Of a DNA stretch of 64,000 nt, positions 1 to 9,920 are shown piece after piece. Made by a program: the position numbers and the translations under genes. The stretch's first letter is position 1. Each line of letters opens with the position of its first letter. The notes under the pieces are model-generated. The model saw only the letters and a list, made by a program, of their open reading frames with translations. It was not told where the DNA came from and searched no databases. Source of the stretch: Acidobacteriota bacterium (GTDB lineage Bacteria; Acidobacteriota; Blastocatellia; UBA7656); NCBI GenBank assembly GCA_040754075.1, contig JBFMDH010000022.1, forward strand, positions 60,119 through 124,118, in the 5' to 3' direction.

Positions 1-245
1 GAATGTTCGGTGTAACCAAAAAGCAATTGGATATGGGGATAAGTCAAATCTGGCACGAAGACCCCTGGACGCGCGGTGGATTCGCCTATTTCGAGCCGGG
101 ACAGATGGCAACGCTTTTACCGCTCGCGCAACAAGCCGAGGGACGCATTCATTTCGCAGGCGAACACACTTCCGCGTGGCACGGCTGGATGAACGGGGCA
201 TTGGAATCGGGGGTTCGCGCCGCCGAAGAAGTCAATAACGCCTGA
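1..245 (+). CDS. Flavin amine oxidase, C-terminal part (5' end outside window)
   Basis: The reading frame is open from the window edge to the TGA at 243-245, and the ATG at position 3 is an internal methionine. The visible 80 residues hold the typical C-terminal end of flavin-containing amine oxidases: a HFAGEHTS segment that contacts FAD, followed by the GWMNGALESG helix. Such enzymes oxidise amines with FAD and release an aldehyde, ammonia and peroxide. The substrate cannot be told from this fragment. Downstream after about 85 bases comes a toxin-antitoxin pair that is probably transcribed separately. Confidence 0.85.
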   Translation, partial: MFGVTKKQLDMGISQIWHEDPWTRGGFAYFEPGQMATLLPLAQQAEGRIHFAGEHTSAWHGWMNGALESGVRAAEEVNNA

Positions 246-262
246 AATGAAAATTAAAGTGA

Positions 263-291
263 TTGACATGAATTTGCATCTGCCGAATACT
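263..291 (+). promoter_or_regulatory. Candidate sigma-70 promoter of the parDE operon
   Basis: TTGACA at 263-268 is followed after 17 bases by AATACT at 286-291. The distance to the ATG at 330 leaves room for a short leader with an AGAAGGAG ribosome site. The -10 box matches only four of six bases, so this is a suggestion. Confidence 0.4.
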
Positions 292-329
292 TTGACAAAC
301 ATTGCAAAAAGCAGAAGGAGTAAATTTTT

Positions 330-593
330 ATGACTATCACGCTGTCGCCCGAATTAGAGAAAAAAATAAACGAGCGCATTGAAAGCGGTAAGTATACTTC
401 GGCAAACGAGGTCATCAGCGAAGCCTTTAAAGTTCTCGAAGAACAGGAAGAACTCGACAGGCTGAAATACGAAGCCCTCAAACGCGACATCGAAGAAGGC
501 ATCGAATCATTGGAAAACGGCGAAGGTATTCCGGCTGAGCAAGTTTTTGCGGAAATCCGTGAAAGACATAAAATGCTGAGAAAAACCCAATGA
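330..593 (+). CDS. parD: ParD/CC2985-family antitoxin
   Basis: An 87-residue acidic protein beginning with a short beta strand (MTITLSPELEKKI) and two helices, the ribbon-helix-helix fold of ParD-type antitoxins. The SGKYTSANEVISEAFKVLEE segment matches the family signature. The N-terminal half should bind the operon's own operator as a dimer. The charged C-terminal half should wrap and block the toxin. It has a strong ribosome site (AGAAGGAG) and overlaps the next gene by four bases (ATGA), so the two are translationally coupled. Family expectation is autorepression by the ParD-ParE complex. The identity is well supported by family features and by the toxin partner. Confidence 0.9.
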   Translation: MTITLSPELEKKINERIESGKYTSANEVISEAFKVLEEQEELDRLKYEALKRDIEEGIESLENGEGIPAEQVFAEIRERHKMLRKTQ

Positions 594-886
594 AAAAGTG
601 CATTTTCAGTCGCCCTGCTCAAAAAGACTTTCAGAACATTTATGATTACATTGCCGAGATAGATGAAGATGCCGCTTTGGATTTTACGACCCGCCTGCAA
701 CTGATGTGCGATAATTTGGCGAAAATGCCGCAAATGGGAAGAGCTAGAGATGACTTGAAAAAAGGGCTTCGCAGTTTTTTCATAGAAAGCTATGTTATTT
801 TCTATCAGATAACCGGCACGGATATTCAAATCATTCGTGTCTTGCACAGTGCCAGAAATATCGAACGAATCTTTTCAAAGCGATAG
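590..886 (+). CDS. parE: ParE/RelE-superfamily toxin
   Basis: A 98-residue basic protein that starts inside the end of the antitoxin gene. It has the ParE pattern: FSRPAQKDFQNIYDYIAE at the N-terminus, a central helix with MPQMGRARDDL, then SYVIFYQI and a C-terminal IIRVLHSARNIERIF strand and helix. ParE proteins poison DNA gyrase, while RelE relatives cut mRNA on the ribosome. The RVLHSARN ending is the usual one for the ParE branch, but target is inferred from the family only. It forms a classic type II toxin-antitoxin module with the gene before it. Confidence 0.9.
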   Translation: MKKCIFSRPAQKDFQNIYDYIAEIDEDAALDFTTRLQLMCDNLAKMPQMGRARDDLKKGLRSFFIESYVIFYQITGTDIQIIRVLHSARNIERIFSKR

Positions 887-1026
887 AAGCGGCGAACGAA
901 CGCAAGCGCGACGGTGTACGCAGATGTTCTATGCGTCCGGGCAGTATCCGTCTGACTCACGCCATTCGCCGCCTGAGTGAATAATTCTGGGTGTCTTTTG
1001 CGTCTAGGCGGTTTAACCTGTTCTGG

Positions 1027-1050
1027 CGCGGTCAGAGACCGCTTGCTCAA
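1027..1050. repeat. Copy of a dispersed intergenic inverted repeat (GCGGTC-N3-GACCGC)
   Basis: Bases 1028-1042 form a perfect six-base-pair inverted repeat with a three-base loop. They are followed by TTGCTCAAC. Nearly the same unit is found at 59660-59683 (GCGGTC-GAA-GACCGC then TTGTTCAAC), also between genes. A partial second arm (AGAGACCGCTTTTTTAAC) follows at about 1063. It is probably a small repetitive extragenic palindrome of this genome. Confidence 0.55.
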
Positions 1051-1098
1051 CGGCAATAATTTAGAGACCGCTTTTTTAACAGCCATGAGTAAACCGCT

Positions 1099-2634
1099 CT
1101 AAACGCTTTCCATTTCAAACATCTTTTTGTAGTGGCGATACCAGTCGCTTTGAAATACTTCCTGCGTGTCGTATTTCAACTTCAGTTGCAAAAATTCTTT
1201 GAACTGCGGATAACATCGTTCAACCTGTTCGCGCCGCGCAAAGCGGTGATAGGTCAGGTAATAACTGCCATTATGTTTAATCGCCAAATCAATCAGAGAG
1301 CGAAAAGAATTCGCCGCCTGCTCGATGCCTTCCGTGTTGTGCGTGACGTGCAGGTTGAAAATCACGCAAGCCCAACTTTCTCGCGCCCACGCCAAAAAAC
1401 TTTCGGTGTCTTTTTCAATCAGCCTCACCGTGCCATAAATCACATTGGCATTTTGCGCGCGTAACACGCGCCTGGCATCCATCATAAATGCGACCAGTTT
1501 TTCGCGCGGCACATAGATTTCCGTAATCATCTCCGTCGCTTTCAGTTTTGCGCCGAGCCTGCGGTCTAAGGCTTCATGGTAGTTGTCAACATAAGCCGCC
1601 GAAAGCTGTGAATCAGACCAGTAGATTTGCCCGGAGGTTGCAAGGTATCGCCTGGTGTAAACATCGAAGGCGCGTTTTTTGTATTTGTGGGTGTAGTAAG
1701 TCAGGCGTTCCCAATCTCGCGGATGAAAGCGCGTCGGGTTTTCGGTAATTGGCGTCAATGGGTCAACCGGCAGGTAACAGGAAAATACCCCACGACTTAA
1801 AAAACTTTCGCGGCTGCTGTCGGTGGCGAATTGAAAATCGCCGTACAGGTAACCATCCTTGATGCGTTGTTCAAACATTTGCGGGATGTCTCTGGTATCG
1901 CGAATCTCAACCACGCGCTGAACTTTTTTGCGTTCCCATAAACGCAGTTTCACGGAAATTACCATGCCAAACAGCCCATAGCCACCAATAACTAACCGAA
2001 AGAGTTCTGAGTTTTCCTGACGCGAACACTTCACCAATTCGCCCGCGTGATTCAAAATCGTAAACGACTCGACCTGATCAATGATGGGTTTAAATTTGAG
2101 TCCCCGCCCGTGAACATTTGAAGCAAGCGCGCCGCCGATTGACAGCCGATCAGCGCCGGTCTGCTTTTGCATGATGCCCCATTGTTTGCTGTCGCCTTCC
2201 TGCGCTTTGCGAAGATAATCAAGCAGCGCGGGCCATTCGATTCCGGCTTCGACTTCGACGATGCCGCGCGTTTTGTCGAAATCCAAGACCCGGTTCATTG
2301 AACCCATATCAATCAAAAAACTGTCGGTGGCGAATTGCTGCCCACCCATCGAATGTTTATGCCCGCAGATGCTTACAGGGGTTCGCTGTTGTTTAGCGTC
2401 CCGAAGAATTGCGCGAAGGTCTTGCGCGGTGTTCGGCGTAAAATATCTTGCCACGCGAGTGCGGTTGAGTTGCGAATGCACATCGTTGACAAAAATTTCC
2501 GAAACCGGATTATTTTTTGCGTTGCCTTGAACCTGGCTACCGTAGCCGGTTTCAGTAAACGCCTCGGCAGGCAACACGGCTACTGCACAAGAAGCTTTTA
2601 AGAATTCAAGAAACTCGCGACGTGAAATTGACAT
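1099..2634 (-). CDS. Secreted FAD-linked oxidase of the aldonolactone oxidase family
   Basis: A 511-residue protein with a twin-arginine signal (SRREFLEFLK followed by a hydrophobic stretch), so it is probably exported folded through the Tat system. Residues around 70-235 form a PCMH-type FAD-binding domain. GHKHSMGGQ holds the histidine that can carry flavin covalently, and SIGGALASNVHGRG lies along the cofactor. The C-terminal half resembles the substrate domain of D-arabinono- or L-gulono-lactone oxidases. Such enzymes oxidise sugars or lactones with oxygen as acceptor; the exact substrate is unknown. I prefer the ATG at 2634 because GGAG lies six bases before it, rather than the TTG two codons upstream. 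The gene stands alone. Confidence 0.8.
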   Translation of the reverse strand: MSISRREFLEFLKASCAVAVLPAEAFTETGYGSQVQGNAKNNPVSEIFVNDVHSQLNRTRVARYFTPNTAQDLRAILRDAKQQRTPVSICGHKHSMGGQQFATDSFLIDMGSMNRVLDFDKTRGIVEVEAGIEWPALLDYLRKAQEGDSKQWGIMQKQTGADRLSIGGALASNVHGRGLKFKPIIDQVESFTILNHAGELVKCSRQENSELFRLVIGGYGLFGMVISVKLRLWERKKVQRVVEIRDTRDIPQMFEQRIKDGYLYGDFQFATDSSRESFLSRGVFSCYLPVDPLTPITENPTRFHPRDWERLTYYTHKYKKRAFDVYTRRYLATSGQIYWSDSQLSAAYVDNYHEALDRRLGAKLKATEMITEIYVPREKLVAFMMDARRVLRAQNANVIYGTVRLIEKDTESFLAWARESWACVIFNLHVTHNTEGIEQAANSFRSLIDLAIKHNGSYYLTYHRFARREQVERCYPQFKEFLQLKLKYDTQEVFQSDWYRHYKKMFEMESV

Positions 2635-2706
2635 AAACAACTCCGGTGAAAAAATCTACGTGCAACCGACATCAGGCGAGTGATTGCTGCGTCGCCGCCT
2701 GGTTTT

Positions 2707-3213
2707 CTATTTTCCTTTTGCCGGTTGATGCGCGGCTTTCAGTTGTTTGGCGAAACTGTTGGCGATTTTGCCGGGCACGGTTCCGAATAATGAATTGACA
2801 TGACCGCTGGCGACGACGATGCGAGTGCGGACGTGAATCACCGTGAATGAATACTCAATAGTGAACGGTTGACGGTCTATTGAAAGCACTAAATCAGCCG
2901 ACGACATACTATCGGTTACGCCGAGTCCGTATTGCCGCAACTCTTTGTGGTCATTGAGGGCGCTAATCATCGCTTTGTTTTTAACGAAGGCGCTTTGCGA
3001 ATTGACATAAACGGTTTTCGCCGAAGCGAGCAACACACGCGGGTCTCTGTCCGAAACGGTGTCTGGCTGGCTCGCTTGCAGTGTGTACCTGGCTGATCGT
3101 TGCAAGTTGTTGGTTTGTGCTAGTGATTGATAAGTGAAAATCGCCAGTAACATCAATAAAAATGCGCTTGCCTGACGCTTGAACGAATGAATAGACCTCT
3201 CTTGATGAAACAT
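2707..3213 (-). CDS. Exported protein of unknown function
   Basis: A protein of about 168 residues with an N-terminal signal peptide (basic start, then SAFLLMLLAIFTYQSLAQ). The mature part has alternating strands and ends in a basic tail. The segment DPRVLLASAKTVYVNS followed by SADLVLSIDRQ resembles small proteins that compute a difference in gene dosage or stress response, but I do not recognise a named family. The ATG at 3213 has GGAGG seven bases upstream and is preferred over the one at 3228. Its neighbours give no clue to its role. Confidence 0.6.
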   Translation of the reverse strand: MFHQERSIHSFKRQASAFLLMLLAIFTYQSLAQTNNLQRSARYTLQASQPDTVSDRDPRVLLASAKTVYVNSQSAFVKNKAMISALNDHKELRQYGLGVTDSMSSADLVLSIDRQPFTIEYSFTVIHVRTRIVVASGHVNSLFGTVPGKIANSFAKQLKAAHQPAKGK

Positions 3214-3310
3214 AAATTTGCCCTCCATCTGCGATTTGTACAGTCGGGAGTTTACGCGGTTTGCCAGCAGTTGTGTTGACGGGTTGTGACAGTTTTTTAA
3301 GTGTCACAAT

Positions 3311-4243
3311 CTAAGTAAGCGGTTTGCTGAGGAAATCTTTGAATTTTCGGAGTTCATCAAGCGATGAATCGGCGAGGATGCGAAAGACGCGGTAGTTGCA
3401 GTCAGTGTTGAGTTGTTCGGCAGTCAACGCATCAGTAATCACCAACCAGCTTTGCTGTAAGCCTTTCTGCCAATCGTCAACACCTGCCGAACGAAAGCAG
3501 ATGGTTTCGGGGTCAATCCCTGCGGCAACTAAAACGGTGCGCGACCACTTGAACAACTCTTCCCAATGCGACACCACGGTGATTAAATCCTCAGCCTCAG
3601 GACGCGCTTGTCCTTCTAAGGCTTCGGGAACCGAACGCATATGCAAAAAGAGACAGGACGCACCGACGGGGAGCGCGGCGCGAACCTGCTCGGTACGCGA
3701 ATAGAGCGCGACGGGCGCTGCGCCTGCTAAATTTTTAGCACAGGCTTCAATAGTTGAACCGAGCACGCGAAAGCCTGTCGCCTGTTCAATCTCTGCCACG
3801 AGAATCCGGCGAAGCCCTTCGTCAGGTTCAATCAATAGAAAATGGTCAGGCGGTTGGGCTTCAATCCAGTGTTTGATGCGCGCAGCGATTTCGCGCATCC
3901 CGTAGCCTTTCGCCCGCGCCGTTTGAATCAGGTTTGCGATTAACCTGTCGAGTTCAAGCGTTGCATCACTGGCGAGACTGGCATCAAGTTCACGAACATA
4001 AACGCCGCTGCCTTTATGAAATTCGACCCAACCGCGTTCGGCTAAATCGCGATAAGCGGCGCTCACGGTGTTTTGATGAATTTGCAAACGATGCGAAAGT
4101 TCGCGTGTGCTTGGCAGTTTTTGATTGGGTTTGAGGTCGCCGCTAATGATGCCAAGCGTGATTTGCGTGGCGAGTTGTTCGCGCACCGGCACTTCACTGT
4201 TTTTCGAGAGCCAGATTCGCATAGCGGGAGGTGATTGAACCAC
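3311..4243 (-). CDS. GntR-family transcriptional regulator
   Basis: The first about 75 residues form a GntR winged helix: PVREQLATQITLGIISGDLKPNQKLPSTRELSHRLQIHQNTVSAAYRDLAERGWVEF in parts, with the typical recognition helix NTVSAAYRDL. The remaining 230 residues are not an aminotransferase (so it is not MocR type) nor a UTRA or FCD domain. They have a layout of alternating helices and strands like a periplasmic-binding fold. It should bind DNA as a dimer and respond to a small ligand that cannot be named. The start at 4243 is a GTG; an ATG at 4222 is also possible, and neither has a clear ribosome site. Confidence 0.8.
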   Translation of the reverse strand: MVQSPPAMRIWLSKNSEVPVREQLATQITLGIISGDLKPNQKLPSTRELSHRLQIHQNTVSAAYRDLAERGWVEFHKGSGVYVRELDASLASDATLELDRLIANLIQTARAKGYGMREIAARIKHWIEAQPPDHFLLIEPDEGLRRILVAEIEQATGFRVLGSTIEACAKNLAGAAPVALYSRTEQVRAALPVGASCLFLHMRSVPEALEGQARPEAEDLITVVSHWEELFKWSRTVLVAAGIDPETICFRSAGVDDWQKGLQQSWLVITDALTAEQLNTDCNYRVFRILADSSLDELRKFKDFLSKPLT

Positions 4244-4290
4244 ATCATCGGCAAAAAGCGCGAGTCAACGATAACGAACAAATTCTGCTC

Positions 4291-4344
4291 AGGAAATGGT
4301 GATGCGTCAGGTCTGAGTTGTAAAACATCGCATCACCATTTCCT
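4291..4344. terminator. Long perfect hairpin between S9 peptidase and GntR genes
   Basis: AGGAAATGGTGATGCG (4291-4306) and its exact complement (4329-4344) can form a 16-base-pair stem with a 22-base loop. It lies directly after the stop codon of the minus-strand peptidase gene. A short T run follows only on the plus strand, so a terminator role is likely but not certain. Confidence 0.5.
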
Positions 4345-4352
4345 TTTAATCG

Positions 4353-6506
4353 CTACTCCACATCGTAAATTTTGATGGGTTTGTTTTGCAGATATTTTTC
4401 AAACCAGTTGACGATGTGCTGCAAGCGTTCGATGCGATGCCAGGGCGCGCCCGAACGCGACAATTCATGCGATTCATTCGGAAAACGCACCATCACCGTG
4501 GGAATCTTGCGATACTTCAAGGCGCGAAACATCACTTCGCCGCCTTCATTCGGAGGCGTGCGCCAATCGGCTTCGCCTTCGATAAACATCATCGGCGTCG
4601 TAATATTTTTCACATAAGTAATCGGCGAACGTTTGACGAAATCTTCAGGGTCTTCCCAGGGCGCGGCGCGAAACCACGTCGGTTGAAAGAGCGTGAAATC
4701 CGCCGTGTACCAGAAGCCCGCCCAATCCGCGATTGAGCGTTGCGACACCGCTGCCGCGAAACGTTGCGTATGCCCGGCTGTCCAATTGGTTAAAACACCG
4801 CCGCCGCTGCCACCTGTGACGCCCATGCGTTTTTCGTCGATGTAGCCGCGCTTTAACACTTCATCAACGCCCGCCATCAAATCTTTATAATCATCGCCGG
4901 GATAGTTGTACTGAATGATGTTGCCGAACTCCTGCCCGTAAGAGGTGCTGCCTCGCGGATTGGTGTAAAGCACGACGTAACCTTTCGCCGCCATCCATTG
5001 AAATTCATGGGTGAAGGTAAACCCGTAGGCTGCATGGGGACCGCCGTGTATTTGCAGAATGAAGGGATATTTTTTCGAGGCATCGAAATCGGGTGGCTTT
5101 TGAATCCACGCTTGAATTTTTTTGCCGTCAAAACTGGTGTACCAGATTTCTTCCGGGTGAGTGAGATTTAATGTTGAAAACAGTTCGTTGTTGATATGGG
5201 TAAGCTGCGTGAGTTTTCCCGACGCCGTCTCAAGCAAAAACAGGTCGCCAATATTAACTGAATTGGAAATTAACGCCACGAATTTCGAGCCATCCGCACT
5301 TGCCGTATAAGCTTGAACTTCGTGGTCGCCTTTGGTGAGTATATCGACTTTGCCGCTTGCTGCATCAATGCGTTTTAGGTTGGCGCGACCATGTTCTGCG
5401 ACGTTGACATACATGAAGCGGTCGTCTTTGCTCCAGATGACGCCGCCGGGAGCGCCACCTCGCGGCGCGCGCTGGTCGCCACCGATGCCACCGCCAATAT
5501 CGAAATCATAATTTGCCGTCAGGTTTTTCGCGGTTGCGCCCAGGCTGTTATCAGCGACAAATAAATCGGGCTGTTTGTATGACAACGCGGGTTTCTCGGA
5601 AAGCGCGCCGGTAAAAGCAAGGCGTTTGCCATCGTTGCTGAATGCGTAATTGCGCATCCCGCCTGCAAAACTCAAGACCTTCGTTTCATCGCTGCCATCC
5701 GAGTTAATTGAATAGAGGTCTGTGCGCGGTTGCTCGTAATAGGTTTCGACAACACGATTGGCGGTAAAGTAAATCCGCGAACCATCGGGCGACCAACTGG
5801 CATTGCCTTCATCGAAATTGCCTCTGGTGATTTGATTCGGCGTGGATATTTCACCTGGGACTGTAGGAATTCTTACCGTCCAGAGATGCGACCGGGATTG
5901 GGCATTGAGGTAGCCCGCGCCATTGAACCGATAAGTGGCGCGATTAATCACCCGCACATCGCTGGTGCGTTCCGTCGGTTTTTCTTTGCTGCTGCCTTCG
6001 CTTGCAGGCTTGGCTTTTTTCATCTCTTCCGAACTTTGAAAGACTATCATTTTGCCGTTGGGAGACCAGTCAAAACTGCCTGCGCCACGCGGTATCTCCG
6101 TAAGCGGTTGCGCTTCGCCGCCTTCAAAGGTCATCAGATAAATCTGTGGCGGTTGCGGACGTCCTTCTTTTTCCGGCGAACGAATGAAGGCAAGCATTTT
6201 GCCATCGGGAGACCAACGCGGACTCGCGTCGCGCGGTCCCGCGCTCAGTTGTCTTGGCTGACCGTCTGCTGTTGAAGTAATCCACAGCGCCGATTCGTAA
6301 CGGTCAGCTTTTTGATTGACCCAGACCTTTACGAAAGCGACCCGCGAACCATCAGGCGAAATCTGCGGGTCGGCAATCCATACGAATTTGAATAAATCCA
6401 TTTCCGTAAGGTTTCGTTTGTCTGCCGCAAATAAAGGCACAGGCAAAGAAAGAACGATAATCAGCAAGCATGAAAAAGCGAGGTTAAGGCGAAATAGACG
6501 AATCAT
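4353..6506 (-). CDS. Secreted S9-family (prolyl oligopeptidase-type) serine peptidase
   Basis: A 717-residue protein with a signal peptide (ending near PVPLFAA). Residues about 40-450 contain repeated WSPDGK and [12 protein letters not shown] units, the TolB/PD40 blades of a beta-propeller that limits access to the active site. The C-terminal alpha/beta-hydrolase domain carries the triad: Ser567 in GGSGGG, Asp647 in GEADWRTPP and His680 in NESHELSR. The family cleaves short peptides, often as acylaminoacyl- or dipeptidyl-peptidases, in the periplasm. AAGGAG sits six bases before the ATG. Acidobacteria carry many such peptidases, so substrate prediction is not possible here. Confidence 0.92.
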   Translation of the reverse strand: MIRLFRLNLAFSCLLIIVLSLPVPLFAADKRNLTEMDLFKFVWIADPQISPDGSRVAFVKVWVNQKADRYESALWITSTADGQPRQLSAGPRDASPRWSPDGKMLAFIRSPEKEGRPQPPQIYLMTFEGGEAQPLTEIPRGAGSFDWSPNGKMIVFQSSEEMKKAKPASEGSSKEKPTERTSDVRVINRATYRFNGAGYLNAQSRSHLWTVRIPTVPGEISTPNQITRGNFDEGNASWSPDGSRIYFTANRVVETYYEQPRTDLYSINSDGSDETKVLSFAGGMRNYAFSNDGKRLAFTGALSEKPALSYKQPDLFVADNSLGATAKNLTANYDFDIGGGIGGDQRAPRGGAPGGVIWSKDDRFMYVNVAEHGRANLKRIDAASGKVDILTKGDHEVQAYTASADGSKFVALISNSVNIGDLFLLETASGKLTQLTHINNELFSTLNLTHPEEIWYTSFDGKKIQAWIQKPPDFDASKKYPFILQIHGGPHAAYGFTFTHEFQWMAAKGYVVLYTNPRGSTSYGQEFGNIIQYNYPGDDYKDLMAGVDEVLKRGYIDEKRMGVTGGSGGGVLTNWTAGHTQRFAAAVSQRSIADWAGFWYTADFTLFQPTWFRAAPWEDPEDFVKRSPITYVKNITTPMMFIEGEADWRTPPNEGGEVMFRALKYRKIPTVMVRFPNESHELSRSGAPWHRIERLQHIVNWFEKYLQNKPIKIYDVE

Positions 6507-6813
6507 CAGACGCTCCTTGGTGAAAAATAGATTTCGGTATGCGTTTAAAAGACGTTAGGAAAGCAATAGCTTATACAATAAAAAGTGCAGTGCCAAATCA
6601 CCGTTTACTTTTCAATTGCTGCGCGGCAGGCAGAGATTGAACATCGCCACCGTTTAAAACTTATGGTGTGTTAATGAAAAGTTGTAAACGACGAAGGCTC
6701 GAAAGCCGACAATGCTCACCTGGACACTTATCGTTTTTCGAGCCTTCGCAACAAAACTGTTCAGGTCAGTTTCAACAATTATTCACGTTCATCTGTTCAC
6801 CTTCATCGTCGGA
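6507..6813. other. Intergenic region with an inverted repeat
   Basis: No gene is seen. CGAAGGCTCGAAA (6692-6704) and TTTCGAGCCTTCG (6736-6748) form a perfect 13-base-pair stem with a 31-base loop, just after the DUF3089 gene on the minus strand. It may end that transcript. The rest is upstream sequence of the S9 peptidase gene, with no clear promoter match. Confidence 0.5.
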
Positions 6814-7998
6814 TTACTTTTTCTTTTTTGTTGCCAGATAGGTTTTGCCCTGCTCATGCACAACGTCAATCAAGTTGCCTATAGCCAGATGTACATCGAT
6901 TAAATGCAAGCCCCAATCCATCATCACCTGTCCGTTGGTAACCACATCACCGGCGATGTTATCGGTGCGCGGGTCTTGTGGATTGCCATGAACTTTGACC
7001 GCAAGATATGAGCCTTTGTCATTGGCTAGGCACTCAGCCGTAAGCAAACCGGGGAGGCTCACAAAAGGCGTATCAATCGTTTTTGCGGGTGTCACCCATG
7101 CCGGTGGTTCAGCCGATGAACTGAAACTGCGACCCCGCGCCGAAAGATAGGCGTGCAACTCGCCGCTGCCACCGCCAAGCGCCGCAGGGTTGACGCAAGC
7201 CGCCATCATATTTTCGCCCGCCACGCGACCAAATCGTGAATTGGCGGGCGGCGGCACGCTTTCGCGAAACGAAGCATAAGCAATCACACAACCCGTCTGT
7301 TTTGACGACCGGCAAAGCGGCATCTTTTGAAATGCGCCGCCGACATCTTTTCCTTTCGGCACAGGAAGATTGGTGCCCAGCAACAACGCTGAAATAATGC
7401 GCTCCTGCACCGGCTTGCCGTCAATTTCGTTACGAATCAGTTGTGTGAGTACGCCTGAACCTTGCGAATGACCGATTAACACAACGCCGCGACCTTGGTT
7501 GTCGTTTTGCAGATAATAGTTCCAGGCATCAAGCACATCGTTATAACCAAGCGCGCGGTCAACCGGCATGGGCTTTCCGGCAATTCCGGCGCGTAGGGCA
7601 GTCAAGGTAACTTGGCGATAAAGCGGCGCAAATACGCGACACTCGGAAGCAAAGCGCGCGAACTGTACTTGAATCACCGCTTTTTCTTCGGTGCCGGCAA
7701 CCATGTCGCTGTTGGGCGTCGGGTCATTGGAAACCGTCGGATAAACATAAAAACAATCGATAGGCGCTTTCGGGTTGGGTTTGAAAATCTCTTTGGTCAA
7801 CTTGCCATTTGCGGCAACCACCGTCGTGGATAAATCAACTTTGCAGGCATCATCTCTTCCCGGACGACAAAGCCAGGTTTCGCCTTGGCTGTAATCATTT
7901 TTAGGTTGCAGGGGTTTGTTGTGTTCCTGCGCGATTGCGGTTGAGGCGATAGTGAAATTGAGAGCCAAAGTTAAAGCAATGAGAAATTTTTTGAGCAT
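6814..7998 (-). CDS. DUF3089-family secreted alpha/beta hydrolase
   Basis: A 394-residue protein with a clear signal peptide (FLIALTLALNFTIASTAIAQ). It has the DUF3089 signature: CFYVYPTVSNDP near residue 85, a charged region, then a nucleophile elbow GHSQGSGV with Ser178. The fold is that of lipases and esterases. Conserved cysteines (CRPGRDDACK, CRSSKQTGC) suggest disulfides in the periplasm. The natural substrate of this family is not established. The start is supported by a GAGGGAAGAGAT stretch before the ATG. Confidence 0.85.
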   Translation of the reverse strand: MLKKFLIALTLALNFTIASTAIAQEHNKPLQPKNDYSQGETWLCRPGRDDACKVDLSTTVVAANGKLTKEIFKPNPKAPIDCFYVYPTVSNDPTPNSDMVAGTEEKAVIQVQFARFASECRVFAPLYRQVTLTALRAGIAGKPMPVDRALGYNDVLDAWNYYLQNDNQGRGVVLIGHSQGSGVLTQLIRNEIDGKPVQERIISALLLGTNLPVPKGKDVGGAFQKMPLCRSSKQTGCVIAYASFRESVPPPANSRFGRVAGENMMAACVNPAALGGGSGELHAYLSARGRSFSSSAEPPAWVTPAKTIDTPFVSLPGLLTAECLANDKGSYLAVKVHGNPQDPRTDNIAGDVVTNGQVMMDWGLHLIDVHLAIGNLIDVVHEQGKTYLATKKKK

Positions 7999-8207
7999 AT
8001 CTCTTCCCTCTTGAGTATGGTGAATTGCACAGTTTCAAGTTTGAAGCAGTATCGCTTGCGCTTTCGACAAGCGCAAGCTTTGCTGCGGGTTTCAGGCGCA
8101 TTTTTATTGGTTTTTTACAATAAAACTATTGTGTGCGATGAGGGGTGAACGTAGAATGCGACTAACCCAACAAACATCAAGTTGGTTCTTTCGTTAATCA
8201 TTTTATC

Positions 8208-8241
8208 AGGCTGAACGGAGTCGCGTCCGTTCAGCCTTTTT
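8208..8241. terminator. Hairpin terminator
   Basis: AGGCTGAACGG (8208-8218) pairs perfectly with CCGTTCAGCCT (8227-8237) around an eight-base loop. A TTTTTG run follows on the plus strand. It lies between the stop of the minus-strand HEAT gene (8257) and the start of the DUF3089 gene. The T run favours plus-strand termination, but no plus-strand gene ends here, so the hairpin may serve the HEAT gene transcript. Confidence 0.6.
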
Positions 8242-8256
8242 GTTTTGGAGAGAGGG

Positions 8257-9687
8257 TTATTGGGGATTGGCGGCGCGGCGCGGGCGCGTCTGTTTACGTA
8301 AAACTTCATCACTGGCGCGCGGTTTCCCGGCAATGCGCCATTCGATGCGTTTGATGGCAAGCGTCGCATTGTTTGCGGTTTCCACACCCGAAGTCGTGGC
8401 TATCGGTTCAAGTTCAGCGATGGTCGCTTTATCGCCGATTTTGCCGAGAATCTCGATGGTTTTATGACGAACTTCCAGATTTGCGGAACGCGCGTAAGGA
8501 TAGAGGTCAGAGATATATTCGGTTTCCATCAAGTAACCATAAGCCTGTTCGCTTTGCCCGGTTGAAAGTTTTGGCGCGATATTGCGAATTTGTTCGCGTT
8601 CGCCCATTTTGTAAAGCGCCCAGTTCAGTGCCAGTTTCACATCGCCATTCTTTTCAATCAGCAACATTCTTGATAACTGATCGGCATACTTTTTATCGGC
8701 AATGCGCGCCAGCCCTTCGACACTGTAGCGGCGACGTTCGCTGTCTTTATCATTCAGATTTTCGAGAAAAATCTGTTCAGCGCGATCATCACCGATTAAC
8801 GCCAGGGCATAGAGCGCGGCTTTATCACGCGGCGGCGCAGAACCCGTGAACACATCTTTCATGGTCTTTAATGCGCCTTTGCTCTCTTCGCCGCGACCAT
8901 ACAATGACATCAACGGTTGCACTGCGCCGCGATATTTTAAAAAGCCCGTGGCAAAAATTGCCTGAGTGCGAACCTCTTCATTGGAATCGCGGAAAAACGG
9001 CACCAGATAGCGACCTGATTCAGGGTCTCCGATTTTAATCATTGCGCGAATCACGTCCACGCGAACATTCTGGTCGGCATTCAACGCATCCGCGAGTTGC
9101 GGCACCGCGTCGCGTCCGCGCAATACACCAAGCCCGCGAATTGCCGCGAGTCGAACTTCGCGGTCGAAATCGCTGCGCGCGGTTTCGCCTAAGGCTTTAA
9201 TGATTGCCGGATCGACGGCAGCATATGGCTCGATGATTTCCCGATCATCGGTGTCCATAAACGGATTTAAACGATTCCAGCCTTTGCGATGGTTGGTGAT
9301 GAAATCAATATTGTGTTCGGTATAAAGCGCTACCAGCGAGCGCACCGTGATGTGGCGCACCTCTTTGTTGGCATCTGTGAGCGCATCAATCATATCAGCG
9401 GTTGCCGATAAATCTTTAATTAAACCGAGAGATTTTATCGCCTCGATGCGCACATCTTTGTCTTCATCACGACGCGCGGCAACCGCCAGCGCATCGACCA
9501 CATGCGGGTCGCGCGCCCGACGTTCGCCCAATTTGCGCGCAGCATCCTCACGCGTTTCCGTAACCGGACTTTTTAAATAAGCCAGTAAGGTTTCAATAGA
9601 TTGATTTTCAGCCAATACCGGAATGATGAGGGAGACAAGCAAAATGGCTGACGCGAAAATAGACAAATTTAATTTCCTTGAAGGCAT
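8257..9687 (-). CDS. Secreted HEAT-repeat protein
   Basis: A 476-residue protein with a signal peptide (LSIFASAILLVSLIIPVLA). From about residue 30 to 450 it is made of helical pairs of roughly 30-37 residues with the HEAT/PBS-lyase pattern, for example VRIEAIKSLGLI, VRHITVRSLVAL, VRLAAIRGLGVL, VRVDVIRAMIKI and VRTQAIFATGFL. Such solenoids are scaffolds for protein-protein contacts. No catalytic motif is seen. The gene stands alone with a terminator-like hairpin behind it. Partner and role are unknown. Confidence 0.85.
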   Translation of the reverse strand: MPSRKLNLSIFASAILLVSLIIPVLAENQSIETLLAYLKSPVTETREDAARKLGERRARDPHVVDALAVAARRDEDKDVRIEAIKSLGLIKDLSATADMIDALTDANKEVRHITVRSLVALYTEHNIDFITNHRKGWNRLNPFMDTDDREIIEPYAAVDPAIIKALGETARSDFDREVRLAAIRGLGVLRGRDAVPQLADALNADQNVRVDVIRAMIKIGDPESGRYLVPFFRDSNEEVRTQAIFATGFLKYRGAVQPLMSLYGRGEESKGALKTMKDVFTGSAPPRDKAALYALALIGDDRAEQIFLENLNDKDSERRRYSVEGLARIADKKYADQLSRMLLIEKNGDVKLALNWALYKMGEREQIRNIAPKLSTGQSEQAYGYLMETEYISDLYPYARSANLEVRHKTIEILGKIGDKATIAELEPIATTSGVETANNATLAIKRIEWRIAGKPRASDEVLRKQTRPRRAANPQ

Positions 9688-9920
9688 AGCAAAACTCCTG
9701 AGAAGACTATCCTGAAAATAGGTTCTGTGGGGGTAACAAAAAGCGGGAACTTGTCTTGGGTAGTCAACATTGTTGTACGCTTCGATGAATTAAGTCAAGC
9801 AGTTCTCGCTTGCTTGTGACGGATTGAGCCGGATTTTCAGACTCAGGAAGTTGATGAAGAAAAGTTGTGGGTCGTTGCCTTGATGCGAGTCGTGAATTTG
9901 CCTGACAAAAGTCCTGGTGG

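Noticed and set aside
826..1086. Minus-strand frame of 86 codons across the end of parE
   Set aside because: It overlaps a well-supported toxin gene on the other strand, runs through an inverted repeat, and its peptide has no recognisable fold or ribosome site.
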